Part shown: in pieces, positions 43,871-55,480 of the stretch
How the letters are laid out: each line of letters starts with the position of its first letter
Position numbering within the stretch: the stretch's first letter is position 1
Assembly: GCA_948567375.1 (NCBI GenBank)
Contig: OX419756.1
Location: 70,632,333 to 70,696,332, forward strand
Direction of reading: 5' to 3'
DNA from: Lunularia cruciata
Lineage: Eukaryota; Streptophyta; Marchantiopsida; Lunulariales; Lunulariaceae
Length of the DNA: 64,000 nt
Program-made: the position numbers and the translations under genes
The notes under the pieces: model-generated
What the model saw: only the letters and a program-made list of their open reading frames with translations
Database searches by the model: none
Told to the model about the DNA's origin: nothing

Positions 43871-43976
43871 GTGAAACAAACTTGCATAAGTCAAGCCTTC
43901 AATCCCATTGGAACTAATCAAGCTCCCAGTAGGTGGCTTAAAATCTCCTACTGGGATTTTTCATTTCCCTGATCCT

Positions 43977-44955
43977 TCAGTTCCACAAACTCCATCTGGG
44001 CAACTTGTCGAGGTCGCTCATTCCTAAGTAGACATTCAGCAATGCAACGTCCAACTTGGTGACAAAAAAACAACCTCCATTTTGTCGCAATCTTTCTCTA
44101 TCTACTGCACCAAGTGGCCTCCATTGGATAGCATCAATCTCCATTGGTGTTGGTTCCTCCACTTGTGTGTATTTTATTGGTAAGCTTAGTGTAAGTCAAG
44201 GTCGAGACCAAGTTGTTGCAACCAAGGAATCAAAGCGCTCAGCCAATTGCATAGCTTCTTCTACATTTTGTGGTTCTTGCATGGTCATCTCCAATTTGGT
44301 TTGTGACTTCAATCCCCGCACAAATCGATCCAAAACTTCTCCTTCTTATATGTCAGGAATTTGCATGATGATGTTTTGAAATTGTGTGATGTATCTTCTT
44401 ACTGAGCCAATCTGCTTCAACTCCGCCAATTTATCTCGTGCGGCTCGGGTGGCATTTATAGTTTGAAATCAACTAAGTTTTGCATCCTTGAATTCCATCC
44501 ATGTCAAGATTGGTGCAACAATCTATCATTCAGCTCGCTCCACTTGGAATCACCACCAAAATTTTGCCACACCATCCAATTGGCTAGAAGCCAAGAGAAT
44601 CTGTTTTTGATCATCTTGAAGATTGGTGGCTTTGAGGTAACGTTCGCAATCAAACACAAAATTATCCACTGTGCCCAAAAGATTATTGCCTTCAAATACC
44701 TTAGGTTTTGGAAATCAAATACAATCTTCTCCATCTCGGACTGGTGCTCTCTTTATATGTTCTTGTTGTTGTTAGTCTCATTATTCCAACACTTCAATCA
44801 CCTTAGGTTTTGGAAATCAAATACAATCTTCTCCATCTTGGACTGGCGCTCTCTCTATATGTTCTTGTTGTTGTTAGTCTTGTTATTCCAATCGAGTAAG
44901 GTGTTTGATTTGTTGTTGCATTGCAAGGATAACATCCGGTATTGCCGCCATAGCT
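43977..44955 (-). pseudogene. B2 Gag with zinc knuckle (broken)
   Basis: Minus strand from ATG about 44952 (MAA.PDVILAMQQQI). A short direct duplication (44700-44740 and 44805-44850, around a CCTTAGGTTTTGGAAATCAA stretch) disturbs the start region. Capsid landmarks include FDCERYFE-like and INATRAARDKLAEL sequence; RWRPLG and a damaged knuckle lie near 44110-44040. Stops are frequent. Confidence 0.72.
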
Positions 44956-45210
44956 ACTACTCTAGCCTACTACTCCCAATTTATCTAATTGATTAACACG
45001 TAGATACAACAAGTCCACCTTTCTCCATAAGTGACAATTGGAAGTATCAAGGATTCCTCAAACATGGTGATCATATGTAGAAAATCTTGTCCAAAGCGTG
45101 AGGTGATGAATTGTGTGAAGCGGTGCTTGGGTAATATCTGGACATGAAAATCCCAATGGTTTGGCAAAAGTGGATTCGGTGGTCCACAAATTCCATCCAT
45201 CCCATTCCTG

Positions 45211-45222
45211 CTCTGATACCAA
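45211..45222 (-). other. Primer binding site of B2 (tRNA-iMet type)
   Basis: Minus strand TTGGTATCAGAGC directly after the 5' LTR, a full match to the initiator-Met type site. Confidence 0.88.
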
Positions 45223-45634
45223 TGTAAAAAACCGAGACTGAGGAGAGAAATAAGAGAATGGAAACTCACATTGGGACACCTGAATGAGGGAAAGCTCTGA
45301 ATGCCTAGCATGAGCTTTGGCTTTGGTATTTATAGGTAGCATATAAGGCCCTTGAGAAGCTTCTCAAGAAGCTTCCTCAAGCTGCTTTCTTAGAGTGCAA
45401 GCCAAGTTAACTAGAAAGCTTCTCAAGAAGCTTCCTTCTAGAAGCCGCCTACTTGATGTGCAAGCTAAGCTAGTTGGAAGCTTCTAGAAGCTACTTATTT
45501 GCGGTGCAAGCTAAGCTAGCCAGGAAGCTTCCCAAGAAGCTTCCTAGATACTTCTGAAATATTCTAGGCTAATTTGTCTTATGTGCTACTTTGTAAGTTC
45601 AACTAACTTCATTGCTAAACTTCATATTGTTACA
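45223..45634 (-). repeat. 5' LTR of B2 with heat-shock-element motifs
   Basis: 412 bp. GAAGCTTCTAGAAGC (45477-45491) gives three GAA/TTC units at 5-bp spacing; GAAGCTTCTCAAGAAGCTTC occurs twice (about 45356-45375 and 45417-45436). TATAAATA lies downstream on the minus strand near 45335. The distal TTCTAGAATATTC of B1 reads TTCTGAAATATTC here. Confidence 0.88.
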
Positions 45635-46745
45635 GTGTTGTTCCAAGTCCTTGATAAGAGAAGTATCTTTATTTTATCTTGGTCATTCTTATGACCAAGA
45701 TAAAAAGATTGTATCTTAGAAGATGGTTTAATTTGGATCACATAAATCTCTCCATGAGAGCTACTTCATCTACTATTGTATGTTAGTAATTCTTATTTAC
45801 TCATATGTGATAGTCTTACTTGAATTGATGAGGTTGTGGATTTGTATGTGTTGAAGAGATTAGAGAGTCATATCTTTGAGCAATGTATTTGGCTTCTTTT
45901 AGATACAACGGTTCCTTCATGATATCAGTATCCTTGTGTGAGTTTTAACTCATATGTAAAATGATAAAAGGCTTCTCTTTGTGAATCTTTGAGATCTACA
46001 TAAGTGTATTCTAAAAGTTGTTGATATACAGCTCTTTACTAAATTAATTCTTTCTAGTTCCATAAGAAAATCCCACAATGCTCTTATTGCATTGATGACT
46101 TGAAATTGGAATTTGATGATTCTTTGGAACTCTTGTTGAGAATTGATTGTACTTCTTTTAGTTGGTAGCTCTACCAAGGTTTTTTAAATACCTTAAAATT
46201 TTCTTGTAGAAAATAGGAATTTTAGTCAATATCTTGTACATTGGTTGCATAAGAATATTACTCAAAACCAAATAGAAATTTCTTCACTCCACTTGCAATT
46301 ATCTTCCTATCAAATGGTTTGTTTAAAAGAATAGAGATGACCGTTTATTCTTTTTCTTTTTCTCAAGATACTACTTGTTTAACTTCTTGTTGTTGAACAT
46401 GGGCCTTTAAAGATAAAGTGAGATGTTGAATTTTTTCTTTATTGCTTGATTAGGAGGGGTATTCATTTCACCTATTAGTGCTATCAATATAAAGGTAAAG
46501 TAAAATAATTTGAAGGTCAAAATATAAAAAACACATATTCATAAATGACCCTTTCACCAAAAGTAATAACTAGACGTACTACAAGCTCATTTGATATAAG
46601 AATAATATCCAAGAAAGTCTAATCAAAACAAGGCTTTGTGAGTTCATTAAATGGCACTTAAGCTTCATATAAATGAATAATTCCTAATGATCTGCAAAAT
46701 GTTGTTTAGGAGTATCATATACTCTATCCATTCCATTATTACACT
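45635..46745 (-). pseudogene. Gag relic and AT-rich DNA
   Basis: At 46130-45950 the minus strand reads QEFQRIIKFQFQVINAIRALWDFLMELERINLVKSC-like sequence. It matches the B Gag segment around QFQTINATRAARDKLAELRQIGSV in pattern, so it is a very old Ty3 gag fragment. A hairpin (arms 45672-45686 and 45691-45705, loop TCTT) lies beside the B2 LTR. Nothing else is recognisable. Confidence 0.4.
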
Positions 46746-47450
46746 AGTATCAAGGAGAACAAATAAAGAGAGGAGAAGAGAGGACCAAGTATGAATGAAA
46801 TATACTTTAAATGCTAGTGATTGCCCAAGGTCTTGCTATTTACACTTAGAGTGGTATAGGTTAACTTTGTAGCAAAAGTATTCCCCAAGGAAGGTCTCAA
46901 TGTACCTTAATATTCTACTCTATCTACAAGAAGGCTTCCATGTACTTCCCAAATATCCTTTTATGATAATTTTGAGGGTACTTTTCAAACTGAAGTATCT
47001 TCTATGGATTTTGGTAAGCTATTTGAAATTTTCAATTAAATAACTAAATAAATTCCATAATAATAAAATAGAGCACTAAAATAAAACAAATAGATCTTCA
47101 TATGATGGAGCTATCACTCTACTTTTCATATTTTTGACTCTCTTGATATTGTTTGAAATGGTAAAATGTAATTTACCATAATAATTTTCAAGAATTTTAT
47201 CATGTAAGTTACTATAAACTTCTAAAAGATAAGAAAAAACCAAGAATTGAGTTGTAAGGTGTTTAGGAACCTTTTTAGATGTTGATATACTTGATCAAAT
47301 GCTAATAGCTAACTTACCAAGAAAGTTGGTGTAAACTTACTCAAGTGTAAATAGCAAGACCTTGAGCAATCTTTGGTAATTGAAGTACATTTTTTTGGAT
47401 TCATGTCTTCTCCTCTCATCTATCATTGCTTCTTATTTGATATAACTCTA
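46746..47450. mobile_element. Candidate non-autonomous element with long terminal inverted repeats
   Basis: 46746-46870 and 47320-47450 are imperfect inverse complements: AAGGTCTTGCTATTTACACTT at 46827-46847 has its exact inverse near 47344-47364, and similarity extends outward through GAGAGGAGAAGA. The interior of about 450 bp is AT-rich without coding sequence. A MITE or foldback element is the simplest reading. Exact ends and target duplication are unclear. Confidence 0.5.
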
Positions 47451-49307
47451 AATAGATATACCTTTAAAAATATAGAAATTTTAACTTCATCTCTTCTATG
47501 TTAAACTTCTTTATGTTTAAAGTATGTGTTAACTTCATCTCTTCTCTTCTATCAGTTATAGATATAACTTTAAAATCCTTTGTCAGTTTTTGCAAATATC
47601 TTCTCAAGCATACTCCATAGTTTGAGCTTGTGTGTGAGACTGTTATCCATCTCCGTAGTCTATAGAATATCTGAATTGAGATTATTCTTTCTGTTGAATA
47701 CACCCCTTGACCTTTGATGCTTAATAATTTCTATGTCAATTGCTTAGTATTAGCTCTATTCTCTAGTAAATGTTTTTCCTCCATTATTAGATCAAGTTTT
47801 GTATAGCAAGATTATAAAACTTCTCCTCATATTGTCTAACTCAATAGAATTGGCAATTCCAACTACTCTTACTCATTTTATAATCAATGATACTATCAAA
47901 GATAAATGTGAATAAAAAATCTTGGACGATGTAGTACTTTTAGTACAAGTTGCTGATTTATGTAACATTTATATGCTACTTTTGTTATACAACAATGGTA
48001 AATATCAACTCTCAAGGGTTGAAATTTAAAACTGCATATCTATCTAGAATCATTATGCATAATATGCATAAATTGTGAATGAAATAAACTTGATGAAAGT
48101 TTTTACCATATATCTCTACCAAAAGCACCTATTAGAGGGTTCATAGCTCAAGTTATGAAGTTCATGCTAAAAATGTGCACTAGATGTTTTTCTCCATATT
48201 TATCTACAAGGTAAATTATGATAAATACATTTAGAAGAGAAAGTTGGAGATAAGGTATGCTACTACATTGTCCTTTCTATTCCATCAACTACACTCAATT
48301 CAATCTCAACTGGAAATATTAGATATTAATATCTATCCATTCACTCTTTGAAGCTTAAGCTTAAACTCTTCATTAAATATCTCTTTGAAAACTTTAGCTT
48401 GTTCCATCACCTACACCAAATTTTATTTTAATGTTGTGGATTGCTATCTATCCTTTCATTCATTGAATATTTTTATTTTCTTTTGTGACTCTCTATCTCT
48501 CACAAGATTTGGAATCGACTCACTTGAAAATTATAGTAGTAAAACTACCTTTGCAATTTCTTTGTTCCATATCACTTTGCTTACAAGTAATTTCTAACAA
48601 AATTTTATTAGAGAAAAATAGCTTATTTTGTACAAATCTTTCACAAATGTTTGAATAAAAACTATAGAGAAATAAACATGTGCTAAAGTTCATATAATTT
48701 TTCTACAAGTAGTTAATTTTACAAGTTATATACCAAGTATACCAAACATATACAAAATTCTAGTTTGCTAAATAACAAAGATCTCTATATGGGTCTATTT
48801 GTAAAAAGCGACATGTTATTCTCCATCCATAGTTAAATTTTTTGAAATAGATAAAGTTAAATCTTCATGCAAACAACTAATTCTTTCATGATATACCTCT
48901 TCCACATTAGTCTTCTTGTAGCTCAATAATTACTACAAACCTTTTTTTTTAAATCTCTATACTTTGTTCAACACTCAAGGTAAACACTTTGATACTTATG
49001 GATAATCCACTCTTATAAGACCAAACTACACTCTAATATGATAATAACTTAGGCTTACATAAAGACTTCTCCAAATAACCTCTTAAATAAGATATGGCTA
49101 AAGATCATTTTCTCTCTTTTGTAAACTAAAGTGCAATCACAAAGGTAATCATCCTTCCTCAAACTAATGAGTGTTATATGAAACACTCATAACTAATACC
49201 CAAGACTAACACAGTAAGTAGTTTATTTATGATTCCTTATTATAGAAAATTTATCTTTGATTAAAATTTGTGATAATTAAATCACTTGTCAAAGACTTTA
49301 TTAAGTA
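47451..49307. other. AT-rich stretch without recognisable genes
   Basis: Very AT-rich. A 20-bp-class direct repeat, AACTTCATCTCTTCT, occurs at 47480 and 47530. Only short open frames; no domain was recognised. Confidence 0.5.
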
Positions 49308-49535
49308 ACCTACGAAGATCTAGCTTGGAAAAGTAGCGTGCTCCACTTAATTGATCAAGCAGGTCATCGATCCAAGGTAAGGGATATGCATTCTTCACGG
49401 TTTGCTTATTGAGCCCACGGTAATTGATACAGAAATGAAGTCCTCCATCCTTCTTTGGAACAAATAGTAGTGGTGCTCCCCAAGGAGAGGTACTATGTCG
49501 TATGAAATCCTTCTCCAACAACTTTGCAAGTGTTG
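49282..49535 (-). pseudogene. B3 reverse transcriptase, N-terminal fragment
   Basis: Minus strand [56 protein letters not shown] and YFSKLDL, then unrelated sequence. The palm with the catalytic Asp pair is absent. A stop lies between this frame and the linker upstream. Confidence 0.85.
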
Positions 49536-49536
49536 T

Positions 49537-50394
49537 TCACAACTCCTCCAACTCCTTTGGTGAGAGCCAATAGATTGGTCTACTCACTGGAGTACTCCCT
49601 GGTAATAACTCAATCTTGAAGTGCATACCTCGATCAGAGGGTAATCCCTTTGGCAGATCATCCGGAAACACATCTGCAAACTCCTGAACTATCCGATCAA
49701 CCGTTGCTTGATGTGGCACTTGGCCCTCCTCAGATTGTTCTTGTGCAATCGGCTTGATCCACACCGCAAATACAGACGTATCTTCCTCCAAAGCTTGCTC
49801 TATGGCTGCTTCATTAACAAACTTCCCTTCTAGGGACTCATCTCTCTTCCAAGCTTGCTCCATGGTTGCCTTCCTGGCAAACTTCCCATCTTGGGACTCA
49901 TCTCCCTTCCAGATTTGCTCTATAGCTACCTTCTCAACAAACTTCCCATCTTGGGACTGACTATTCTTAGGTGTCTTACTCAGAGGTGCCAGACAACCTA
50001 ATCGGAAATTCCTACCTTGGTGTTGTACTTGAATTTGATGTCGGTTCCAATCGAATTGAACCTTATGACGTTCAAGCCAAGGTAGACCCAGAATGATATC
50101 ATAGTGTAGAGGTGCCACTACAAACCTCATACACTCTAAATACTCCTTCCCAATCTTGAAGGTAACAGGATGCGAGGTGCGGAATGCAAAACCTGTTCTA
50201 CCATCCGCCATCATCAAACTACTTCCAATCACTGGCTTGATAGGAATACCCAATTCCTTTGCTACTTGCATAGACATGCAATTCTTTGAACCTCCAAAAT
50301 CAACCAAAATCCTACAACCCCGATTAGATATCATACCTTGCAAGTGAAGTAGACTTGCATAGGTCGAGCCTTCAATCCCATTGGAACTAATCAA
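49537..50394 (-). pseudogene. B3 protease-like domain and repeat linker
   Basis: Open over 285 codons. RILVDFGGSKNCMSM carries the DFG variant of the active site, followed by KELGIPIKPVIGSSLMMADGR and HYDIILGLPWLERHKVQFDW. The linker has three 20-residue repeats (DGKFVEKVAIEQIWKGDES, DGKFARKATMEQAWKRDES, EGKFVNEAAIEQALEEDTS). RT lead-in FADVFPDDLPKGLPSDRG. Confidence 0.87.
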
Positions 50395-50410
50395 GCTCCC
50401 AGTAGGCGGC

Positions 50411-51320
50411 TCAAAATCTCCTACTGGGATTCTGTGTTTCCTTGATCATTCCGCTCCACAACCTCCACTTGGGCAACTTGTCGAGGTCGTCCATTCTTGA
50501 GTGGACATTCAGCAATGCGATGTCCAACTTGGTGACAATAAAAGCAACCTCCATTTTGTCATAATCTTTCTCTATCTGCTGTACCAAGTGGTCTTTGTTG
50601 GATAGCATCAATCTCCATTGGTACCGGTTCTTCCACTTGTGGTACTGGTAGGTTTTGTGTAGGTCGAGGTCGAGACCAAGTTGTTGCAACTAAGGAATCA
50701 AAACGCTCAGCCAATTGCATGGCTTCTTCTACGTTTTGTGGTTCTCGCATGGTCACCTCCAATCTGGTTCGTGACTTCAATCCTCGCACAAATCGATCTA
50801 GAACTTCACCTTCTTGGATATCTGGAATTTGCATGATGATATTCTAAAATTGTGTGATGTAGCTTCTCACTAAGCCAATCTGCCTCAACTCCGCCAATTT
50901 ATCTCGTGCAGCTCAGGTGGCATTTATAGTCTAAAATCAACCAAGTATTGCATCCTTGAATTCTGCCCATGTCAAAATTGGTGTAACAATTAGTCGTTCT
51001 GCTCTTTCTACTCGAAATCGCCACCAAAGTTTTGCCACGCCATCCAATTGGCTAGAAGCCAAGAGAATTTGTTTCCGCTCATCTTGAAGATTGGTGGCTT
51101 CAAAGTAATGTTCACAGTCAAACACAAAATTCTCCACTGTGCTTGGAAGATTCTTGCCTTCAAACACCTTGGGTTTTGGAAATCAAATGCGATCTTCTCC
51201 ATCTCGAACTGGCACTCTGTCTACTTGTTCTCATCATTGCTGGTCTCGTTCATCCAACAATCGAGTAAGATGCTCAATTTGTTGTTGCATTGCAAGGATA
51301 ACATCCGGTATTGCCGCCAT
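50411..51320 (-). pseudogene. B3 Gag with zinc knuckle
   Basis: Minus strand from ATG about 51320 (MAA.PDVILAMQQQIEHL). The capsid core is clear: MFEGKNLPSTVENFVFDCEHYFEA, DERKQILLASSQLDGVAKLWWRF, TWAEFKDAILG, IQEGEVLDRFVRGLKSRTRLEV and EAMQLAERFDSLVATTW. The knuckle CFYCHQVGHRIAEC lies near 50550-50510. A few stops remain (near 50936, 50845 and 50560), the last at a CAA/TAA-type position before QNGGC. Confidence 0.85.
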
Positions 51321-51591
51321 TTCTTCTACTCTATTCCACTACCCTCAATTTATCTAGTTGATTAACACATAGATACAACACGTCCACCATTCTCCATAGG
51401 TTACAACTGGAAGTATCAAGGGTTCCTCTGACACGGTGATCATATGTAGAAAATCCTGCCCAAAGCATGAGGTGATGAATTGTGTGAACCAATGCTTTGG
51501 TAATATTTGGACATGAAAGTCCCAATGGTTTGGCAGAAGTGGATTTGGTGGTCCATAAATTCCATCCATCCCATTCCTGCTCTAATACCAA

Positions 51592-52086
51592 TGTAAAAGA
51601 CCGAAACTGAGGAGAGAAATAGGAGAATGGAAACTCACATTGGGACACTAGAATGAGGGAAAACTCCGAATGCCTAGCATGAGCTTCGGCCTTGGTATTT
51701 ATAGGTAGCATACAAGACCCTTGAAGCTTCTCAAGAAGCTCCCTTGAGCCGCTTTCTTGGAGTGCAAGCCAAGTTAACTAGGAAGCTTCTCAAGAAGCTT
51801 CCTTCTAGAAGCCGCCTACTTGGCGTGCAAGCTAAGCTAGTTAGAAGCTTCCTTCTAGAAGCTACCTACTTAGGGCGCAAGTTAACTAGTTGGGAAGCTT
51901 CTTAAGAAGCTTCTTAGATGCTTCTAGAATATTCTAGGCTATTTTGTCTTATTCTCCCTAGGGCGCAAGTTAACTAGTTGGGAAGCTTCCTAAGAAGCTT
52001 CTTAGATGCTTCTAGAATATTCTAGGCTATTTTGTCTTATTCTCTACTTCGTAAGCCAGACTAACTTTGTCACTAAACTCCATATT
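51592..52086 (-). repeat. 5' LTR of B3 with a tandem duplication of its heat-shock motifs
   Basis: As the other B LTRs, but 51871-51958 is repeated at 51959-52046 (88-bp unit). Each unit holds GAAGCTTC pairs and a complete TTCTAGAATATTC (51922-51934 and 52010-52022). The outer end stops at CATATTA instead of CATATTGTTACA. The iMet primer site is damaged (TGGTATTAGAGC). Confidence 0.88.
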
Positions 52087-53900
52087 AGGAGTGAGAGTTG
52101 TAGTAGTGTGCAAGTGGTAGAACATCAAAGGAAGCATTTGAGCATGAGATGTCCCATGCTCCAAATCTACCACTTCTAAATCCTTTTCTTGTCAGGCTTC
52201 AGATTTTGCACCGTGATGGCTTACAGGACTGGTTGGTGGCACGTTTTGGGGTTATATTTGTGGAGTCAGTGATGGAAAACCTAAATCTTATCATCCTTCC
52301 GGTGCTTACTTATGAACATGTCTAGGACTTGACAATCTATGTGCTTCTATAGTTGGAAATGCCTGAATTTTTGCTCATAAGCTTCAAGGTGGAGTTGTGA
52401 GGTCCATTTGTCAAAGAGTGAAGAAACTACAAGACAAATTTCCGAGAGATTGGGTACCAAGAGAAGGAGCCTGGAGTTTTTGACCATCAAGGGATTTTGG
52501 GGAGGCCATTCGGGAGAAGGAAGACCATGGTTGGAAAGAGGAGCTGACATGCTACAATCTGGAGATAGAAATCACACAATTTAAGCTCATTCTGGGAGGG
52601 ATATGATCAATAGAATCAAGGGGGATAAAATTCATACCCAAGAGCACAAAGTAGGCAATTGAGAGAGCTTCTTGAGACATTTTCACTATCTATCAATAGG
52701 ATTAGTGAGTAGACAAAGTGCTTATAGTATTGACCGCAAGAGATTCTAGTTTTGGGTCTTTCTCAAATCATATCTGGTTGATTGAAGTTGAAGCTCTTGA
52801 GATGTAAGGTGATGGAAAAGAGCTAGTGATCAGGTTTGGAGTTTTGGTCATTCTCCAAGTTGTAATTTGAGTTGCCTTATGAAAATTTCCAATGTTGTTG
52901 GTTGGTAGAGTTTTCACCTTTGTGCAAAGGTTGCATGTGAATTCTTTGAATAAAGAAATCAGGGTATTGGAGGAAGTATACTTGGGTCTGTAGAGCTCAC
53001 AAGTTAGCCCACCTTAGGAATTGATCCACATCTAGGGATTGGGGTTGGATTAGACCATAAAACTTTATAGAGTGCTAAACAAGAGCACAAAAAACTATTA
53101 TGATAAATTTACTTGGCTCTAGACTCATAGAGAGTGAGATCTGATGCAACAAATTTTATTAAAAAATTTATCATAAGCTCAAAGGAGCATTTCCTTCTTC
53201 AATCATAATTGAATGTCAATTCTCTCACTTTTGTGACTATGATTGAGAGTTTAGATTTCTAGAGTGTTTTGTGAGTATCAAGTGTACATCTGATTTAGAA
53301 ATCAGGGGAAATTTGGCAAGAACTAGGGGCAAAACCCTAAAATAGATATTCCAAAATTAAGGTGAAAAGTGTGAAACATCTGGCCAACTTTGAGAGCTTG
53401 TCAAGGGAGCTGTAGTTTTTTGATTGAGACATATTTTATGTCATTGGAAAGCTTATCTCACAAGCTTTCCATTTTATTCTAAAAATATTGAATCCAAGCT
53501 ACACAGAAAAAGTTATAGTTATATGAGCTATTCAGAGTTTTCCCCATCAAGAATACATAAGAATTCTCAACTTGGAGTAGAAAATTGTTTAGATCTAAAG
53601 TTTAGAACGGAGGAGGCTTGGAGTACAGGTTGAAATGAGCTTGATGATTGAGCAAGAAGAACTGAAGCTCTTTTTTGACAAAAAGCACAAAGAGTTGTTG
53701 CCGTGTTCTTGTGATTGGATCCTCTCTATGTTTGTATGCTTGTTTGTATGCCCAGTGGGTTTGGATTGGTGTGTGGGCATTGCGCTTAGGTTATTTTTTT
53801 AGGTAAATATAACTGGAGCAGTGGAAAAGAAACTAATATTAATTAGCAATGATAAACACTTGTTTGAAATTTACTATGAAAATAAATGATATGCTAAAGT
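52087..53900. other. Intergenic stretch without recognisable genes
   Basis: Short protein-like pieces only. On the plus strand at 52130-52300 a reading HEMSHAPNLPLL then LHRDGLQDWLVARFG is suggestive of a decayed coding region, but I do not recognise it. Confidence 0.45.
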
Positions 53901-54160
53901 GTCCGCAAAGTGCCTAAACACAATTTAACTCGCGGTAGGAGGTGGATATTCCGGCGAGTTTCAAAAATCTCACGGACACCCCGAGACGACCCTTTTGTGA
54001 GTTTATGGCAAGTTTGCACAGGAAACTCCTTAAGTAAGTAAGTAGGTAGCGGCACTTCCGATCGGTAGCAGAATGATCTAAGCCGTCCGTACTTTATAGT
54101 CTATCACTAAATGTCGTCATTCTCCCTTAAACATACCCATCGCAGTCCATTTTACTTTGC

Positions 54161-54176
54161 GTCACGTCACGTCACT
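54161..54176. promoter_or_regulatory. Triple CGTCA/TGACG repeat
   Basis: GCGTCACGTCACGTCAC gives three overlapping TGACG motifs (minus strand), the core bound by plant bZIP factors of the TGA type. No gene start lies close by, so it may be chance. Confidence 0.25.
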
Positions 54177-55480
54177 TGTTAGCGAGTTCGAGGAAATCTC
54201 GTTTGTTACTATGCGGGCAACGTTAATTATTCTCTTAACAAGAGAAACGTTAACGAGTTCGAATGAACCTGTGGAGTAAGTAAAGTATAGTGAATTGTGT
54301 AAGGTTCGAGAGGGAATTATATTAAATTGTCTGAAGGGCGTACACATGTCTCGAATAACCTCCACCTTTAAAATGCCAGATTCGTGTCCAAAGTATGTGA
54401 TCCTATTTTATTTGATAATCATGTCCAACACCGCTCTAATTATATCGGATCTTTTCATGGAAGCAAACGTCTCCGATAATTACCGGGCACAATTGATACG
54501 CATCAGTTAAAATGGTAGTTTGATTCAAGTTTCCAACGGTGTTGATACAAATTGCACAATTGTAGTCCATATTCGTTTGACTACAATCATCCACAGTCCT
54601 ATAATCCATTCTTTCTACTGGATTCACTCACCGTTCACGAATGGAGACTAAAAAGTATACAAAGGCGTGGGAAGATACTGAACCCAATACATGTTCAGCA
54701 AAAATCAGCCAAACTGGCCTCTGAAGTTCTAACTAATCACTTTGCTGATGAGTTCATTGTGTGGAACAGATTCTGATTTTCGTCCTCATCAGAATAAAGA
54801 CGAAAGATAATACATCTTAAATCTTGCAAGACGAAACAACCAATGTATCAATGATTGGCTTCGATGTAGAGAGCATCCATACCTCTCGGAAGTGCATCTT
54901 CCTCGTCACTCACCCATGAACTCACAAATAGCTGGAATTAGTAAATCACCTCCACACATAAAAGAAGTTGAGCAAACTAAAATCTGTGAACGTACATAAC
55001 GGACCTCTGGAGATAAATCAGTAAAAAGAATAATGGACTTTCACTTCTCAAAAACTCTATACAGGAGAGCAAAAAGAGGATGGTAAACAGATCGAAAGTC
55101 CAACACATTTAAGTAAGCAAGCAAGTATATGCAAGACAGAGAAACGAGAGATTTACACTCATAGATAAAGACATGTTCATGAATATCAAAATACACCAGT
55201 ATCTACTCTGCACTGGACAGAGCAGGATTGGAGGGAGAGGTTGTGAGAACTCTTGTGAATTTCCAGTGCTAGGTTTAGTCCGGCACATTCGCATGATATG
55301 ACTTCAGAACATACAATTCACCTTCAAAAATGTTCTAGAGCAGAGCGACGAGCATAAGTTGAATTTAATATCATCGTGGCCTAATCTAGGCCTTACTCAA
55401 TTACAGGAAGTGGATACAAGAACCATCTGACCGATGGGTGCTAAGTTTAAACAACAAGAGCACATGGCTGAGATTGAGCC

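Larger units (their letters stand above)
35988..45634 (-). mobile_element. Ty3/gypsy chromovirus B2, 9.6 kb, with a 4-kb insert in its chromodomain
   Basis: Both LTRs are 412 bp (5' LTR 45223-45634, 3' LTR 35988-36399) and about nine tenths the same by eye. The internal order on the minus strand is Gag, protease, linker, RT, RNase H, integrase, chromodomain. The element should be about 5.5 kb; the excess is a purine-rich insert between the two halves of the chromodomain (about 36565-40687). A deletion has removed the RT N-terminus near 43050. A clean target duplication is not visible (TGGTT against GTGTT). Confidence 0.88.
49308..52086 (-). mobile_element. Ty3/gypsy chromovirus B3, truncated at both ends
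   Basis: Antisense: 5' LTR 51592-52086 (last bases of its outer end missing), Gag, protease, linker and the first half of RT. It stops inside the SKLDL motif of RT at about 49308. Its Gag and protease frames are the best preserved of the B copies, making it the reference for the family's proteins. Confidence 0.9.
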
